Part shown: one piece after another, positions 25,020 to 33,706 of the stretch
Layout: each line of letters begins with the position of its first letter
Position numbering within the stretch: position 1 is the stretch's first letter
Origin: Bacteroidaceae bacterium
GTDB taxonomy: Bacteria > Bacteroidota > Bacteroidia > Bacteroidales > Bacteroidaceae
DNA length: 44,933 nucleotides
Direction of reading: 5' to 3'
Assembly (NCBI GenBank): GCA_017651505.1
Contig: JAGCCV010000050.1
Span: forward strand, 1 to 44,933
Notes under the pieces: model-generated
Told to the model about the DNA's origin: nothing
The model's database searches: none
Seen by the model: only the letters and a program-made list of their open reading frames with translations
Position numbers and translations under genes: made by a program

Positions 25020-26453
25020 TTACTTCCAACTATATGACACCACAGCCTTATCAGGTAAGTCAGCCACAAAAGCAGCAACACCATTTAAGGATACATTTAC
25101 TTGCTGGGCTTCACCACGATTGCTGACCACCAAACCATAGGAGCCATCGGGGTTGATGAAAGCAGCATAAGTAAGACCTTCTACCGCTTTATCGCTCGAA
25201 GCAATTCTATAGGCTCCGGGCTTGGCTGCCACACTCATGTGCGCCATAGCATAGAAATGTGAATTGCGAGTAATCGTGGTATAATCAGTATTGTCGATAT
25301 CCACTACCCCATAGCATGTGGCACAAGCCCCTTCGCCACGATGAGGACCACGATCATTATCGAGCATAAGGTTCCACACCACAGAGCCTCTGCACCAACC
25401 GTTCACGGTAGCCAACCCCAGTTGTTCGACATCACGCAAGAGTGATTTCTCCAAATCCCTGCCATTATTCCATGTTCCGATGCTTGCCTCACTGAACACC
25501 AACTCCTTATCAGGCGCCTCACGTTGAATGCGTAGCAATTCTTCTGGCCTTCCACCATAGTTGTGATAAGCAGCACCAGCAAAGAACCTCGCAGCTTCAG
25601 CATCTTCGTAGATATGCAATGGATACTGTTGCTGGTCAGGCATGTCGTCATAGTTGTAGTTATGGTCAAAAGCATATATTTTTACAGGCAATGCAGCCTT
25701 GCGCAAAGCAGGACCCAAAGCCTGTTTCACAAAGGCTTGCTGTTCTTTCCAACCCATGAATAAAGAAGCTGAATTGCCACGATTCAACGGCTCGTTCTGT
25801 GGTGTGATACAGTAGATAGGCACACCAGCCTGTTGCATGGCTTGTATCCAAAGCACGAAATAACGGGCATAATCCTCGTAATAAATAGGATTGAGCTGAC
25901 CACCTGTCCATGAGTCATAGGGCACTGGTTCTTCAAGACTCTTCACCTTCATCCACTTCGGACAAGTCCACGGGGTACCCATAATCTTCAATGCAGGATT
26001 GATGGCCAATATCTCCTTCAGTGCAGGAATTACATACTTGGTCTCCTCTACCGTCAAGCCAAAATGCTCAATGCCTGGTTCGTCGCAAAGAGTATATTCG
26101 CTCAGCGAGAAATCAGAGCAACCGATGCTCACCCTCACATAGCTGAAGCCAAACTTATCAGGAGCAAATGTTTCCTCGAGGAAAGCATGCCTTGCCTCAG
26201 CAGGCATCAATGACAAGTTGTAGGCTGTAGAGCCTGTGATAGCAGCCCCGAATCCATCGATTTCCTGATAGCGGATAGATGGGTTGATTTGTATCTCAGG
26301 CAACCCTGTTTTAGAGACGCCTTGTGTGGTTTGCCCCTTTGTCATGTCAAGTGTACGAGTAACGTCAGTAGCATAACTCGTTACTTGTTGAGCTTGCACT
26401 TTTACCCCTAAAGTAAGCAAACATATTCCTATCAAAACCAGCTTATTACTCAT
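25020..26453 (-). CDS. Glycoside hydrolase family 30 (glucosylceramidase / beta-1,6-glucanase-like)
   Basis: 477 residues with a Sec signal peptide (about 1-22, ending VQAQQ), so it is exported. The GH30 (beta/alpha)8 barrel shows IDGFGAAITGSTAYNL, YVRVSIGCSDFS, the acid/base Glu221 in TPQNEPL and the nucleophile Glu322 in FSEASIGTW. A C-terminal beta domain of the GH30 type ends VVSYSWK. Beta-1,6-glucan, beta-glucosides or glucocerebroside are the likeliest substrates of this subgroup. It is the first gene of the GH30-glycerate kinase-mfd unit and follows a terminator. I see no consensus -7 box in front of it. Confidence 0.92.
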   Translation of the reverse strand: MSNKLVLIGICLLTLGVKVQAQQVTSYATDVTRTLDMTKGQTTQGVSKTGLPEIQINPSIRYQEIDGFGAAITGSTAYNLSLMPAEARHAFLEETFAPDKFGFSYVRVSIGCSDFSLSEYTLCDEPGIEHFGLTVEETKYVIPALKEILAINPALKIMGTPWTCPKWMKVKSLEEPVPYDSWTGGQLNPIYYEDYARYFVLWIQAMQQAGVPIYCITPQNEPLNRGNSASLFMGWKEQQAFVKQALGPALRKAALPVKIYAFDHNYNYDDMPDQQQYPLHIYEDAEAARFFAGAAYHNYGGRPEELLRIQREAPDKELVFSEASIGTWNNGRDLEKSLLRDVEQLGLATVNGWCRGSVVWNLMLDNDRGPHRGEGACATCYGVVDIDNTDYTTITRNSHFYAMAHMSVAAKPGAYRIASSDKAVEGLTYAAFINPDGSYGLVVSNRGEAQQVNVSLNGVAAFVADLPDKAVVSYSWK

Positions 26454-26469
26454 AACTCATTAAATGATT

Positions 26470-26510
26470 GATTTAATAAAGAAAGCTCCTCACTTGAAGG
26501 AGGAGCTTCC
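26470..26510 (-). terminator. Terminator of the C-deglycosidase-like pair
   Basis: On the minus strand a GGAAGCTCCTC / GAGGAGCTTTC hairpin (26510-26481, core of 8 GC-rich pairs) is followed by TTTCTTTATT. It lies 22 nt past the stop of the small beta-like subunit. Confidence 0.7.
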
Positions 26511-26532
26511 TAATATTTCCGTCACTATTTGC

Positions 26533-26973
26533 TTACACGATAAGCAGTCGGCGTGTGTTGTGAATATGACCGAATTCCACCAGATAAACGGTTTCTGGTT
26601 TATCAGGCTGCATCAGTTCTTCCATGATAGGTGGCATGTATGAGTGCGTGCAGGCATAGCTGTACTTCAGGTCATGATAGCCTTGTTTCAAGCCACCAGG
26701 TTTATCCACAATCAGTGTCACCAGTTCCAGTGGATTCCAGTGAACGTTACCTGACTTCAACATCTCCTGCCAAGTATAGTCGGAACCATTCAAGCGCCAC
26801 ATGATATGGTCTTTGGTGATTTCCTCACCATCCACAACAATGGAGCCCACCTTCACCTGGCTCAAGAAAACGCCTCTGTAATAAGGCAGACGAATTTTCA
26901 CCTGGAAGCCAGTAACCTTGCCTCCCTCAGTGATATTCCTAAATCCTACAGATTGTATTACTTGTTTCTCCAT
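26533..26973 (-). CDS. DUF6379 / C-glycoside deglycosidase beta-subunit-like protein
   Basis: 146 residues. The protein is mostly beta strand and has the layout of the small subunit of C-glycoside deglycosidases (DUF6379, CGDB domain): RNITEGGKVTGFQVKIRLPY, GVFLSQVKVGSIVVDGEEIT and a conserved C-terminal stretch ending HIHNTRRLLIV. In those enzymes the beta subunit completes the active site of a TIM-barrel alpha subunit that breaks C-C bonds in C-glycosides. Such a barrel gene lies 18 nt upstream. This protein has no signal peptide although its partner has a twin-arginine leader. The family is recalled from the sequence pattern, not searched. Confidence 0.72.
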   Translation of the reverse strand: MEKQVIQSVGFRNITEGGKVTGFQVKIRLPYYRGVFLSQVKVGSIVVDGEEITKDHIMWRLNGSDYTWQEMLKSGNVHWNPLELVTLIVDKPGGLKQGYHDLKYSYACTHSYMPPIMEELMQPDKPETVYLVEFGHIHNTRRLLIV

Positions 26974-26991
26974 AATGTTTCCTCCTACGTT

Positions 26992-27981
26992 TTAATCACC
27001 CAAAATTCTCTTCATCATGATATGCTGCTTGCGCAGAGTCTGACCCACTTCATAGCCTTGGTCGTACTTGTCGCTGCCTTCATATTCGCTGAGCAAGTAA
27101 CCATTCCAGTTGTGGTCAATCATGATCTTCAACACTTCTTCGTAAGGGATCTCTGTTTCATGGAAGTCGTCACTCATGTGGAACAACTTAGCATGACAAC
27201 AATAGATGTATGGCAACAGTGGAATAATATCCTCTGGCTTACTGTAATAAGCTGTCTGACCGGGAGTTTCACGACCTCTTGAGGTACGGAATACACTGAA
27301 GTCGATGTTCAAGCCGAAGTTCTTGGTACCCGTCTTCTTGATAAAGTCAACATAATCGTTGATAAAGCCTTCAGTCAAGCTAGAAGGGGTATGAATCTCA
27401 GGACACATCACAAGACCCAGGCGCTCAGCCAACGGCAACGCCTTGATGATGATATCTTGCCAGTTGTCGATAGGAGCCAACTGACCGTCCTTCACCGTCA
27501 TCTTGGTACGCAGGCACTTAAAGCCCAGGCGATGAGCTAGATATAGGTCACGACTCAGGAACTCAACAGCCTCATCAACGTCCAACAAACGGTCTTGGTA
27601 CAAGCGGCAATCCAACCAATGACCATATTCTACAGGCTCGATGTCATACTTGCGGCACAGCGACCACCAGTAGTTAATCCACTCCTCTGTAGGATAAGGA
27701 TAGTTGGCGATATGTGCATTGGCCAGAATCTCTATGCCATGAGCACCCATATCGCAAACGTCTTCAAAGCAATCTTCCAGATTTTTCTCAAATCCGAACT
27801 CAGCTGAATAGCTGTAGAATGAAACTCCTCTCTTAGGACCTTTGCGTTCAGCAGGAACAGCTTCAGAAGCCTTTGCCTCATCCACAGAAGCTGCCTTCAT
27901 TGACCCAGGCAAGACACTTGCCACAGCCACAGCAGAAGCTCCACGCAAGAAGTTCCTTCTTGAAATGTGATTTTCTTTCAT
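26992..27981 (-). CDS. TIM-barrel sugar-isomerase/epimerase-like protein with Tat leader (C-deglycosidase alpha-like)
   Basis: 329 residues. The N-terminus [20 protein letters not shown] carries SRRNFLRG, a twin-arginine motif, then a hydrophobic stretch to about residue 30. The rest is an AP-endonuclease-2/xylose-isomerase-like barrel. Candidate metal ligands are Glu195 (CPEIH), Asp227 (NIDFS), His263 (CCHAK) and Glu299 or Glu301 (SEYEGSD). I chose 27981 because the leader begins there; the frame is open to 28149 across the divergent promoter. With the downstream beta-like gene it resembles C-glycoside deglycosidases; a sugar epimerase is the alternative. Confidence 0.82.
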   Translation of the reverse strand: MKENHISRRNFLRGASAVAVASVLPGSMKAASVDEAKASEAVPAERKGPKRGVSFYSYSAEFGFEKNLEDCFEDVCDMGAHGIEILANAHIANYPYPTEEWINYWWSLCRKYDIEPVEYGHWLDCRLYQDRLLDVDEAVEFLSRDLYLAHRLGFKCLRTKMTVKDGQLAPIDNWQDIIIKALPLAERLGLVMCPEIHTPSSLTEGFINDYVDFIKKTGTKNFGLNIDFSVFRTSRGRETPGQTAYYSKPEDIIPLLPYIYCCHAKLFHMSDDFHETEIPYEEVLKIMIDHNWNGYLLSEYEGSDKYDQGYEVGQTLRKQHIMMKRILGD

Positions 27982-28056
27982 GATATTCTTCCGTTTAAGG
28001 TTAATACTGTAAATATAAGGCTTATTTTTTAAAATAAGTGAAAAAGCTATAGAATA

Positions 28057-28088
28057 TTGGAGCAAGTAAACAAAAATTGCTACATTTG
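28057..28088 (+). promoter_or_regulatory. Promoter of the DPM1-like glycosyltransferase gene
   Basis: TTG (28057-28059), 21 nt, TACATTTG (28081-28088), ATG at 28112. A GTG at 28088 in the same frame would lie inside the -7 box, so 28112 is preferred. Confidence 0.55.
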
Positions 28089-28111
28089 TGACAAATAAAA
28101 CAAATAACGAC

Positions 28112-28843
28112 ATGCATTTAGGGAGCGACAGTATTGTAATTATTCCCACTTACAACGAGTGCGAGAATATTGAGAAGATTATCCGTGCAGTGTTTGCACT
28201 GGAACACGACTTTCATATCCTGGTAGTAGAAGACAACTCACCAGACGGCACAGCTGCTATTGTAAAGCGCATGCAGGAAGAATTTCCTGAGCGCCTCTAT
28301 ATGATTGAGCGTACAGGAAAATTAGGCCTTGGTACGGCCTATATTGCTGGTTTCAAATGGGCTTTGGAACAAGACTACGACTATATCTTTGAGATGGATG
28401 CCGATTTCAGTCACAACCCTCTCGACCTCCCCCGTCTCTATAACGCTTGCGCCAAGGAAGGAGCTGATGTGGCCGTAGGTTCACGCTATGTGTCAGGTGT
28501 GAATGTGGTAGATTGGCCCATGAGCCGTATTCTGATGAGCTATGGAGCCTCAAAATATGTCAGACTGATAACAGGTATCCCTGTACACGATACAACGGCA
28601 GGATTCGTTTGCTATCGCAAGGAAGTGCTCCAAATGATAGAGCTCGACAAAATCCGTTTCAAAGGCTATGCCTTCCAGATAGAGATGAAGTTCACTGCTT
28701 GGCAACTGGGCTTCCTCATCAAGGAAGTGCCTGTCATCTTCGTCAACCGCAAAGAAGGCACCTCCAAAATGAACAGTAGCATTTTCGGTGAGGCCATGTT
28801 CGGTGTCATCCGTCTGAAGTGGGATTCATTATTCAAGAAATAA
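28112..28843 (+). CDS. Polyprenol-phosphate mannosyltransferase-like GT2 (DPM1 type)
   Basis: 243 residues, GT-A fold family 2. [41 protein letters not shown] and [10 protein letters not shown] (the DxD-type metal site) follow the order of dolichol/polyprenol-phosphate mannose synthases. They move a sugar from GDP or UDP onto a lipid phosphate at the inner face of the membrane. There is no C-terminal membrane domain, so it is the soluble, peripheral form. No other glycan-assembly genes are adjacent. Sugar donor and acceptor are inferred from family only. Confidence 0.9.
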   Translation: MHLGSDSIVIIPTYNECENIEKIIRAVFALEHDFHILVVEDNSPDGTAAIVKRMQEEFPERLYMIERTGKLGLGTAYIAGFKWALEQDYDYIFEMDADFSHNPLDLPRLYNACAKEGADVAVGSRYVSGVNVVDWPMSRILMSYGASKYVRLITGIPVHDTTAGFVCYRKEVLQMIELDKIRFKGYAFQIEMKFTAWQLGFLIKEVPVIFVNRKEGTSKMNSSIFGEAMFGVIRLKWDSLFKK

Positions 28844-28935
28844 TACTCATTTTCAGAAATTGAATACAGATTCTAATTTCCTATAACCATCTTTCTCCAT
28901 GGGAACACGTTGTAATTGGTCACGATAACATAGCA

Positions 28936-29484
28936 CTAATATACAGCCAAGCCTATAACGCCACAGATAATAATCATGAGGATTGGATTGACCTTGAAAC
29001 GAATAGAGGCTACGAAGGCAATGAGGAAGAGGAGGCAACTGGTGATGAACTGGAATTTGTCGGTGACAGGATTCCCGAAGTTCTCTTCGTTCATCAACAA
29101 AAGAGTTGCTGCTGCCAACAAACCGATGACTGCCGGACGTAGGCCCTTGAAGACGCTCTCTACTAAGGGATGGCGCTGGTATTTAAGGAAGAACTTACTA
29201 ATGGTGAGCATCAAGATAAATGAGGGCAGGCACACGGCAAAGGTAGAAACAATACTGCCCCAGACACTGCCTGTGGCTGTGAAGCCTACATAGGTAGCAC
29301 TATTGATGCCAATAGGACCGGGCGTCATCTGACTGATGGCGACGATGTCGGTAAATTGCTGTGTGGTAAGCCAACCGTGGATGGTGACCACCTCGGTTTG
29401 TATTAAGGAGAGCATGGCATAACCGCCTCCAAAACCAAACAGACCTATCTTGAAAAATGTCCAAAACAATGCTAAGTATATCAT
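28936..29484 (-). CDS. Chromate transporter, short form (second subunit)
   Basis: A 182-residue membrane protein with one CHR domain: GLFGFGGGYAMLSLIQTEVV, ISQMTPGPIGINSATYVG and about five to six hydrophobic helices. Short CHR proteins come in adjacent pairs that together form the equivalent of one full-length ChrA. The natural substrate in gut bacteria is unknown; chromate is the family name. The start at 29484 overlaps the previous stop by 4 nt (ATGA). A longer reading would begin inside the partner gene. Confidence 0.9.
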   Translation of the reverse strand: MIYLALFWTFFKIGLFGFGGGYAMLSLIQTEVVTIHGWLTTQQFTDIVAISQMTPGPIGINSATYVGFTATGSVWGSIVSTFAVCLPSFILMLTISKFFLKYQRHPLVESVFKGLRPAVIGLLAAATLLLMNEENFGNPVTDKFQFITSCLLFLIAFVASIRFKVNPILMIIICGVIGLAVY

Positions 29485-30005
29485 CTTCCGTACAAATATC
29501 CTCCGAGACCGGCTGCAATGATAATCCAAATTGGTGAGAAGCCCATGAGCCATATGAGCAAGGCAGCAACTACTGGAATCCAAATAGTCTTCCATGTGAG
29601 TTTGGCTTTCTTACCCATACGGAATACGGGGGTAGCAATGAGGGCTACCACAGCAGGACGAATACCTTTGAAAACTTTCTCGACATAGGGATTGTCCTTG
29701 TAGGTAGCAAAGAAGAGGGCAATAGCCAATATCATCAAGAACGATGGCAGGATGCTACCTAAACTGGTGGCCAGACTGCCCTTAACACCTCGAAGCCTAT
29801 AACCTACGAAGATAGCGATGTTGACGGCCAGGATGCCTGGAGCCGACTGAGCAATGGCGAGCAGGTCGAGGAAATCGTCCTGCTCTATCCATTTCTTCTT
29901 GTTCACTATCTCGTCTTCAATCAAGGGTACCATAGCGTAACCTCCGCCAATGGTAAATGCGCCTATCTTGAAGAAAATCTTAAAGGCTTCGAAATAGAAA
30001 TTCAT
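29481..30005 (-). CDS. Chromate transporter, short form (first subunit)
   Basis: 174 residues with one CHR domain: KIGAFTIGGGYAMVPLIEDEIV, IAQSAPGILAVNIAIFVGYR and a hydrophobic C-terminal half. It overlaps purL upstream by 4 nt (30002-30005) and its partner downstream by 4 nt, so three proteins are made by coupled translation. The pair probably forms an antiparallel heterodimer in the inner membrane, as known for short CHR pairs. A role linked to purine synthesis is not evident. Confidence 0.9.
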   Translation of the reverse strand: MNFYFEAFKIFFKIGAFTIGGGYAMVPLIEDEIVNKKKWIEQDDFLDLLAIAQSAPGILAVNIAIFVGYRLRGVKGSLATSLGSILPSFLMILAIALFFATYKDNPYVEKVFKGIRPAVVALIATPVFRMGKKAKLTWKTIWIPVVAALLIWLMGFSPIWIIIAAGLGGYLYGR

Positions 30006-33000
30006 TTCTTATGTTTTTGTACCCATTTGCGCGCATTGACAAATGCTTCGATCCATGGAGTAATTTCGTCATTCTTGCGGTTAGCAGGATAATCGCCACA
30101 CTGCCAAGGGAAGAAAGCACGCTCGAGGTGAGGCATAATGGCTACATGACGGCCATCGACACTTGCCAGACCAGCCACGTCGAAGTCGCTGCCATTAGGA
30201 TTGCCAGGATACTGACTGTAGTTATACTTGGCAATGATATTGTAATCATCTTCTTTACCCTTCAAGCTAAACTTGCCCTCAGCATGAGCTACCCAGATAC
30301 CAATCTTGTTACCACTAAGACTGCCAAACATTACACTCTCATTCTTAGGAATGCTCAAGCTTACATAGCATGACTCGAACTTATGACTATTGTTATGTAC
30401 CATCTTGCCTATATCCTGACGATCGGGAGAAAGCAGATTAAGTTCCATCATCAACTGACAACCGTTGCAAACACCTAACGACAATGTATCAGGACGGGCA
30501 TAGAAGCGATTCAATGTTTCTTTGGCTTTCTCACTGTAGCGGAAAGCACCAGCCCAACCTTTGGCAGAACCCAGCACGTCACTGTTAGAGAAACCACCGC
30601 AGAACACAATCATGTTGATGTCGTCCAATGTCTCGCGTCCACTTGCCAAGTCGGTCATTGTAACATCCTTCACATCGAAGCCTGCCAAATAGAGAGCGTA
30701 AGCCATTTCACGCTCACTGTTGGTGCCCTTCTCACGGATAACAGCTGCATGCATACCCGAAGGCTTACGGCGATTAGGAGTGATGCCGTATTGTTGGAAG
30801 GTACCTGTGAAATTCTTATTGAACTTATATTCCAACGGCAGCTGCTTATAATTGTTGAAACGATCCTTTGCCAAACCATTAGCCACTTGCTTGCGATCCA
30901 ACAGATAAGATGATGAATACCACACATCACGCAGGTAGTCGATGCCAAACTGATAAGTAGCACCGCCCTTATTTACGAGAATATGGCGTTCGTCGCATGG
31001 ATGCCCCAACTTGACGTAACCAACTCCAGCATCTTCCATCATATCCTTGAAACGCTGGGAATCTTTGTTGGCTACCTGAATCACTACTCCCGGGTTCTCG
31101 GCAAAAAGAATCTTCACGAGGTCAGGCTCAGCTATCTTGTCGAAGTCAAGTTCCATACCACCTTCCTCATTGGCGAAGCACATTTCCAAAAGAGCGGTGA
31201 TCAAACCACCGGCTGAGATATCGTGACCAGCCAGGATAACACCCTTTCGGATAAGTTGCTGGATGGCATTGAAGGCATCACGGAAATAGTCAGGATCGGT
31301 AACGGTAGGTACATCATCGCCCACCTTATTGAGGCTTTGTGCAAAGGCTGAACCGCCCAAACGCAACTGGTCGAAGCTGAAATCTACATGATAGATGCTG
31401 GTGCTTTTGCTGTTCACCACCACTGGTGACACTACCTGGCGTACATCATCCACCTCGGCACCGGCACTTACTATCACAGTTCCTGGAGCAATGACCTTGG
31501 TACCATCGGGATATTGCTGCGTCATACTCAGCGAGTCTTTGCCGGTAGGAACATTGATACCCAATTGCTGACAATAGTCGCTCAACGCTTTGACGGCGGT
31601 ATAGAGACGAGCATCCTCACCCTTCTGCGATCGGCAAGGCCACATCCAGTTGGCACTGAGACTCACACCGTCGATGCCACTGTTCAGCGGTGCCCACACC
31701 ACATTGGTCAGGGCTTCGCTGACTGCCATGATAGAACCCTTAGCAGGGTCTGCCAATGCTACCTGAGGGGCATGACCGATAGCGGTTGCGATACCTTTCT
31801 TACCACGATAATCGAGGGCTACCACACCACAATCGCTAAGTGGCAACTGCAACTCACCTTGACACTGCTGACGGGCGATGCGACCTGTCACAGAACGATC
31901 CACCTTGTTGGTGAGCCAGTCCTTGCAAGCCACTGCCTCAAGTTGCAGCACATTATTTATATATTCATCAAGCTTGGTGACATCATACTCAGGATTCTGA
32001 TAATGGCGCTCCACTGTCTCGTCAATCATATAGGTCTTTGGGGAGGAACCGAACATCTGGCTGACTGCCAAATCGAATGGACGTACGCCATCGGCCTGTT
32101 GGAAAGCGAATCGATGGTCACCAGTGGTCTCACCTACTACATACATCGGAGCACGCTCACGTTCAGCAATCTTGCGTACATGCTCTAACGCATCTTCTTG
32201 GATCAAGAGACCCATACGCTCCTGACTCTCGTTGGCTATGATTTCCTTAGATGACAGGGTCTTGTCACCGATAGGCAACTGACTCATATCAATCAAACCA
32301 CCACAATCTTCCACGAGTTCACTGAGACAGTTTACATGACCAGCAGCACCATGGTCATGGATAGATACCACTGGATTACTGTCTTCCTCACAGAGGGCAC
32401 GAACCACGTTGTAGGTACGCTTCTGCATCTCGGCATTAGCACGCTGTACGGCATTCAGCTCGACACCGTTGCTATAGCGACCTGTATCTACTGAAGACAC
32501 AGAGCCACCACCCAAACCGATGCGGTAATTATCACCACCCAGCAATACTATCTTGTTGCCAGGCTGTGGCTGACCCTTGAGGCAATCGCGTTCTGTGCCG
32601 TAACCCACACCACCAGCCAGCATGATTACCTTGTCGTAGCCATATACCTCGTCGCCTTCCTTGTGCTCGAAGGTCAACAGAGAACCGCAAATCAGGGGTT
32701 GACCAAACTTGTTACCGAAGTCGCTGGCACCATTGGAAGCCTTAATCAATATTTGTTCTGGAGTTTGATAAAGCCACTTGCGTACTGGTAACACTTGCTC
32801 CCAAACACGATCTTCGTCGGTGCGAGGATAAGATGTGATATAAACTGCCGTACCGGCGATAGGCCAAGAACCTTTACCACCACCCATACGGTCACGAATC
32901 TCACCGCCTGTACCGGTAGAGGCACCGTTGAAAGGCTCTACGGTAGTTGGGAAATTGTGGGTTTCTGCCTTAAGAGAAATCACGCTCTTAATATCTTTTA

Positions 33001-33703
33001 CCTGAAAATAATCAGGTTTAGAATGGTCTGCCGGAGCGAACTGCTCTATCACAGGTCCCTCGGCGAATGCCACATTGTCCTTATATGCAGAGATAATCTT
33101 ACCCCTGTGGGATTTAGTGGTGTCCTTAATCAGCTGGAATAGGCTCGACTCCATTTCTTTGCCATCAATGACGAAGGTGCCACCGAAGATTTTATGACGG
33201 CAATGCTCAGAATTGATTTGGGCGAAGCCAAACACTTCGGAGTCGGTCAATGGGCGTCCACATTCTTTCTCTACTTGTTTTAGGTAATCCATTTCTTCCT
33301 TAGAGAGAGCCAGACCTTCACGCTCGTTGTAAGCTTCCAAGTCGTCAATATGCACAATAGGCTCAGGCTTACGGTTAGTGGTAAATACCTGCTGATCCAG
33401 TCCTTTGTACATACGTTGCAGCATAGGGTCGTGGTCAGCATTTTCATCTGTCACAGGGAAATACTCCTCTATGCGGGCAATGCCCTTCAAGCCCATGTTC
33501 TGGGTAATCTCTACAGCATTGGTACTCCAAGGAGTGATCATCTCACGACGAGGACCAACGAAATAGCCCTTGAGGTTTTCTTCAAGCTCTGGTTTAGCTT
33601 CGCCAAACAGCCAAGACAACTCTTCGGCTTCTTTCTGATCAGGCGTGTGGTCGCTATCTACAGCTATCACGCTCTGTTGTGGGGTTCTGAAAAAAAAGAT
33701 CAT
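30002..33703 (-). CDS. purL: Phosphoribosylformylglycinamidine synthase, large single-chain form
   Basis: 1233 residues, the fourth step of purine synthesis (FGAR + glutamine + ATP to FGAM). An N-terminal PurS-like part is followed by two AIRS-type halves (FAQINSEHCRHKIFGG; KAETHNFPTTVEPFNGASTG TGGEIRD region; VSIHDHGAAG) and a C-terminal glutaminase with the Cys in SLGVCNGCQLM and the His in MPHLERAFFPWQ. Length fits the long PurL of Proteobacteria and Bacteroidetes. The start lies 3 nt past the GHL10 stop, and the stop overlaps the first chromate-transporter gene. Confidence 0.96.
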   Translation of the reverse strand: MIFFFRTPQQSVIAVDSDHTPDQKEAEELSWLFGEAKPELEENLKGYFVGPRREMITPWSTNAVEITQNMGLKGIARIEEYFPVTDENADHDPMLQRMYKGLDQQVFTTNRKPEPIVHIDDLEAYNEREGLALSKEEMDYLKQVEKECGRPLTDSEVFGFAQINSEHCRHKIFGGTFVIDGKEMESSLFQLIKDTTKSHRGKIISAYKDNVAFAEGPVIEQFAPADHSKPDYFQVKDIKSVISLKAETHNFPTTVEPFNGASTGTGGEIRDRMGGGKGSWPIAGTAVYITSYPRTDEDRVWEQVLPVRKWLYQTPEQILIKASNGASDFGNKFGQPLICGSLLTFEHKEGDEVYGYDKVIMLAGGVGYGTERDCLKGQPQPGNKIVLLGGDNYRIGLGGGSVSSVDTGRYSNGVELNAVQRANAEMQKRTYNVVRALCEEDSNPVVSIHDHGAAGHVNCLSELVEDCGGLIDMSQLPIGDKTLSSKEIIANESQERMGLLIQEDALEHVRKIAERERAPMYVVGETTGDHRFAFQQADGVRPFDLAVSQMFGSSPKTYMIDETVERHYQNPEYDVTKLDEYINNVLQLEAVACKDWLTNKVDRSVTGRIARQQCQGELQLPLSDCGVVALDYRGKKGIATAIGHAPQVALADPAKGSIMAVSEALTNVVWAPLNSGIDGVSLSANWMWPCRSQKGEDARLYTAVKALSDYCQQLGINVPTGKDSLSMTQQYPDGTKVIAPGTVIVSAGAEVDDVRQVVSPVVVNSKSTSIYHVDFSFDQLRLGGSAFAQSLNKVGDDVPTVTDPDYFRDAFNAIQQLIRKGVILAGHDISAGGLITALLEMCFANEEGGMELDFDKIAEPDLVKILFAENPGVVIQVANKDSQRFKDMMEDAGVGYVKLGHPCDERHILVNKGGATYQFGIDYLRDVWYSSSYLLDRKQVANGLAKDRFNNYKQLPLEYKFNKNFTGTFQQYGITPNRRKPSGMHAAVIREKGTNSEREMAYALYLAGFDVKDVTMTDLASGRETLDDINMIVFCGGFSNSDVLGSAKGWAGAFRYSEKAKETLNRFYARPDTLSLGVCNGCQLMMELNLLSPDRQDIGKMVHNNSHKFESCYVSLSIPKNESVMFGSLSGNKIGIWVAHAEGKFSLKGKEDDYNIIAKYNYSQYPGNPNGSDFDVAGLASVDGRHVAIMPHLERAFFPWQCGDYPANRKNDEITPWIEAFVNARKWVQKHKK

Positions 33704-33706
33704 ATT

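Noticed and set aside
27982-28149. 56-residue N-terminal extension of the TIM-barrel protein
   Set aside because: It would cross the divergent promoter and put the twin-arginine motif internally; the leader clearly starts at 27981.
28844-28935. Weak inverted repeat between the convergent glycosyltransferase and chromate transporter genes
   Set aside because: GAAATT/AATTTC is a 6-bp AT-rich stem with no T-run, so I did not call a terminator.
31514-32188. 224-residue open frame on the plus strand
   Set aside because: It is antisense to purL, whose product is fully canonical over this stretch; the composition (His/Thr/Cys-rich) is that of a shadow frame.
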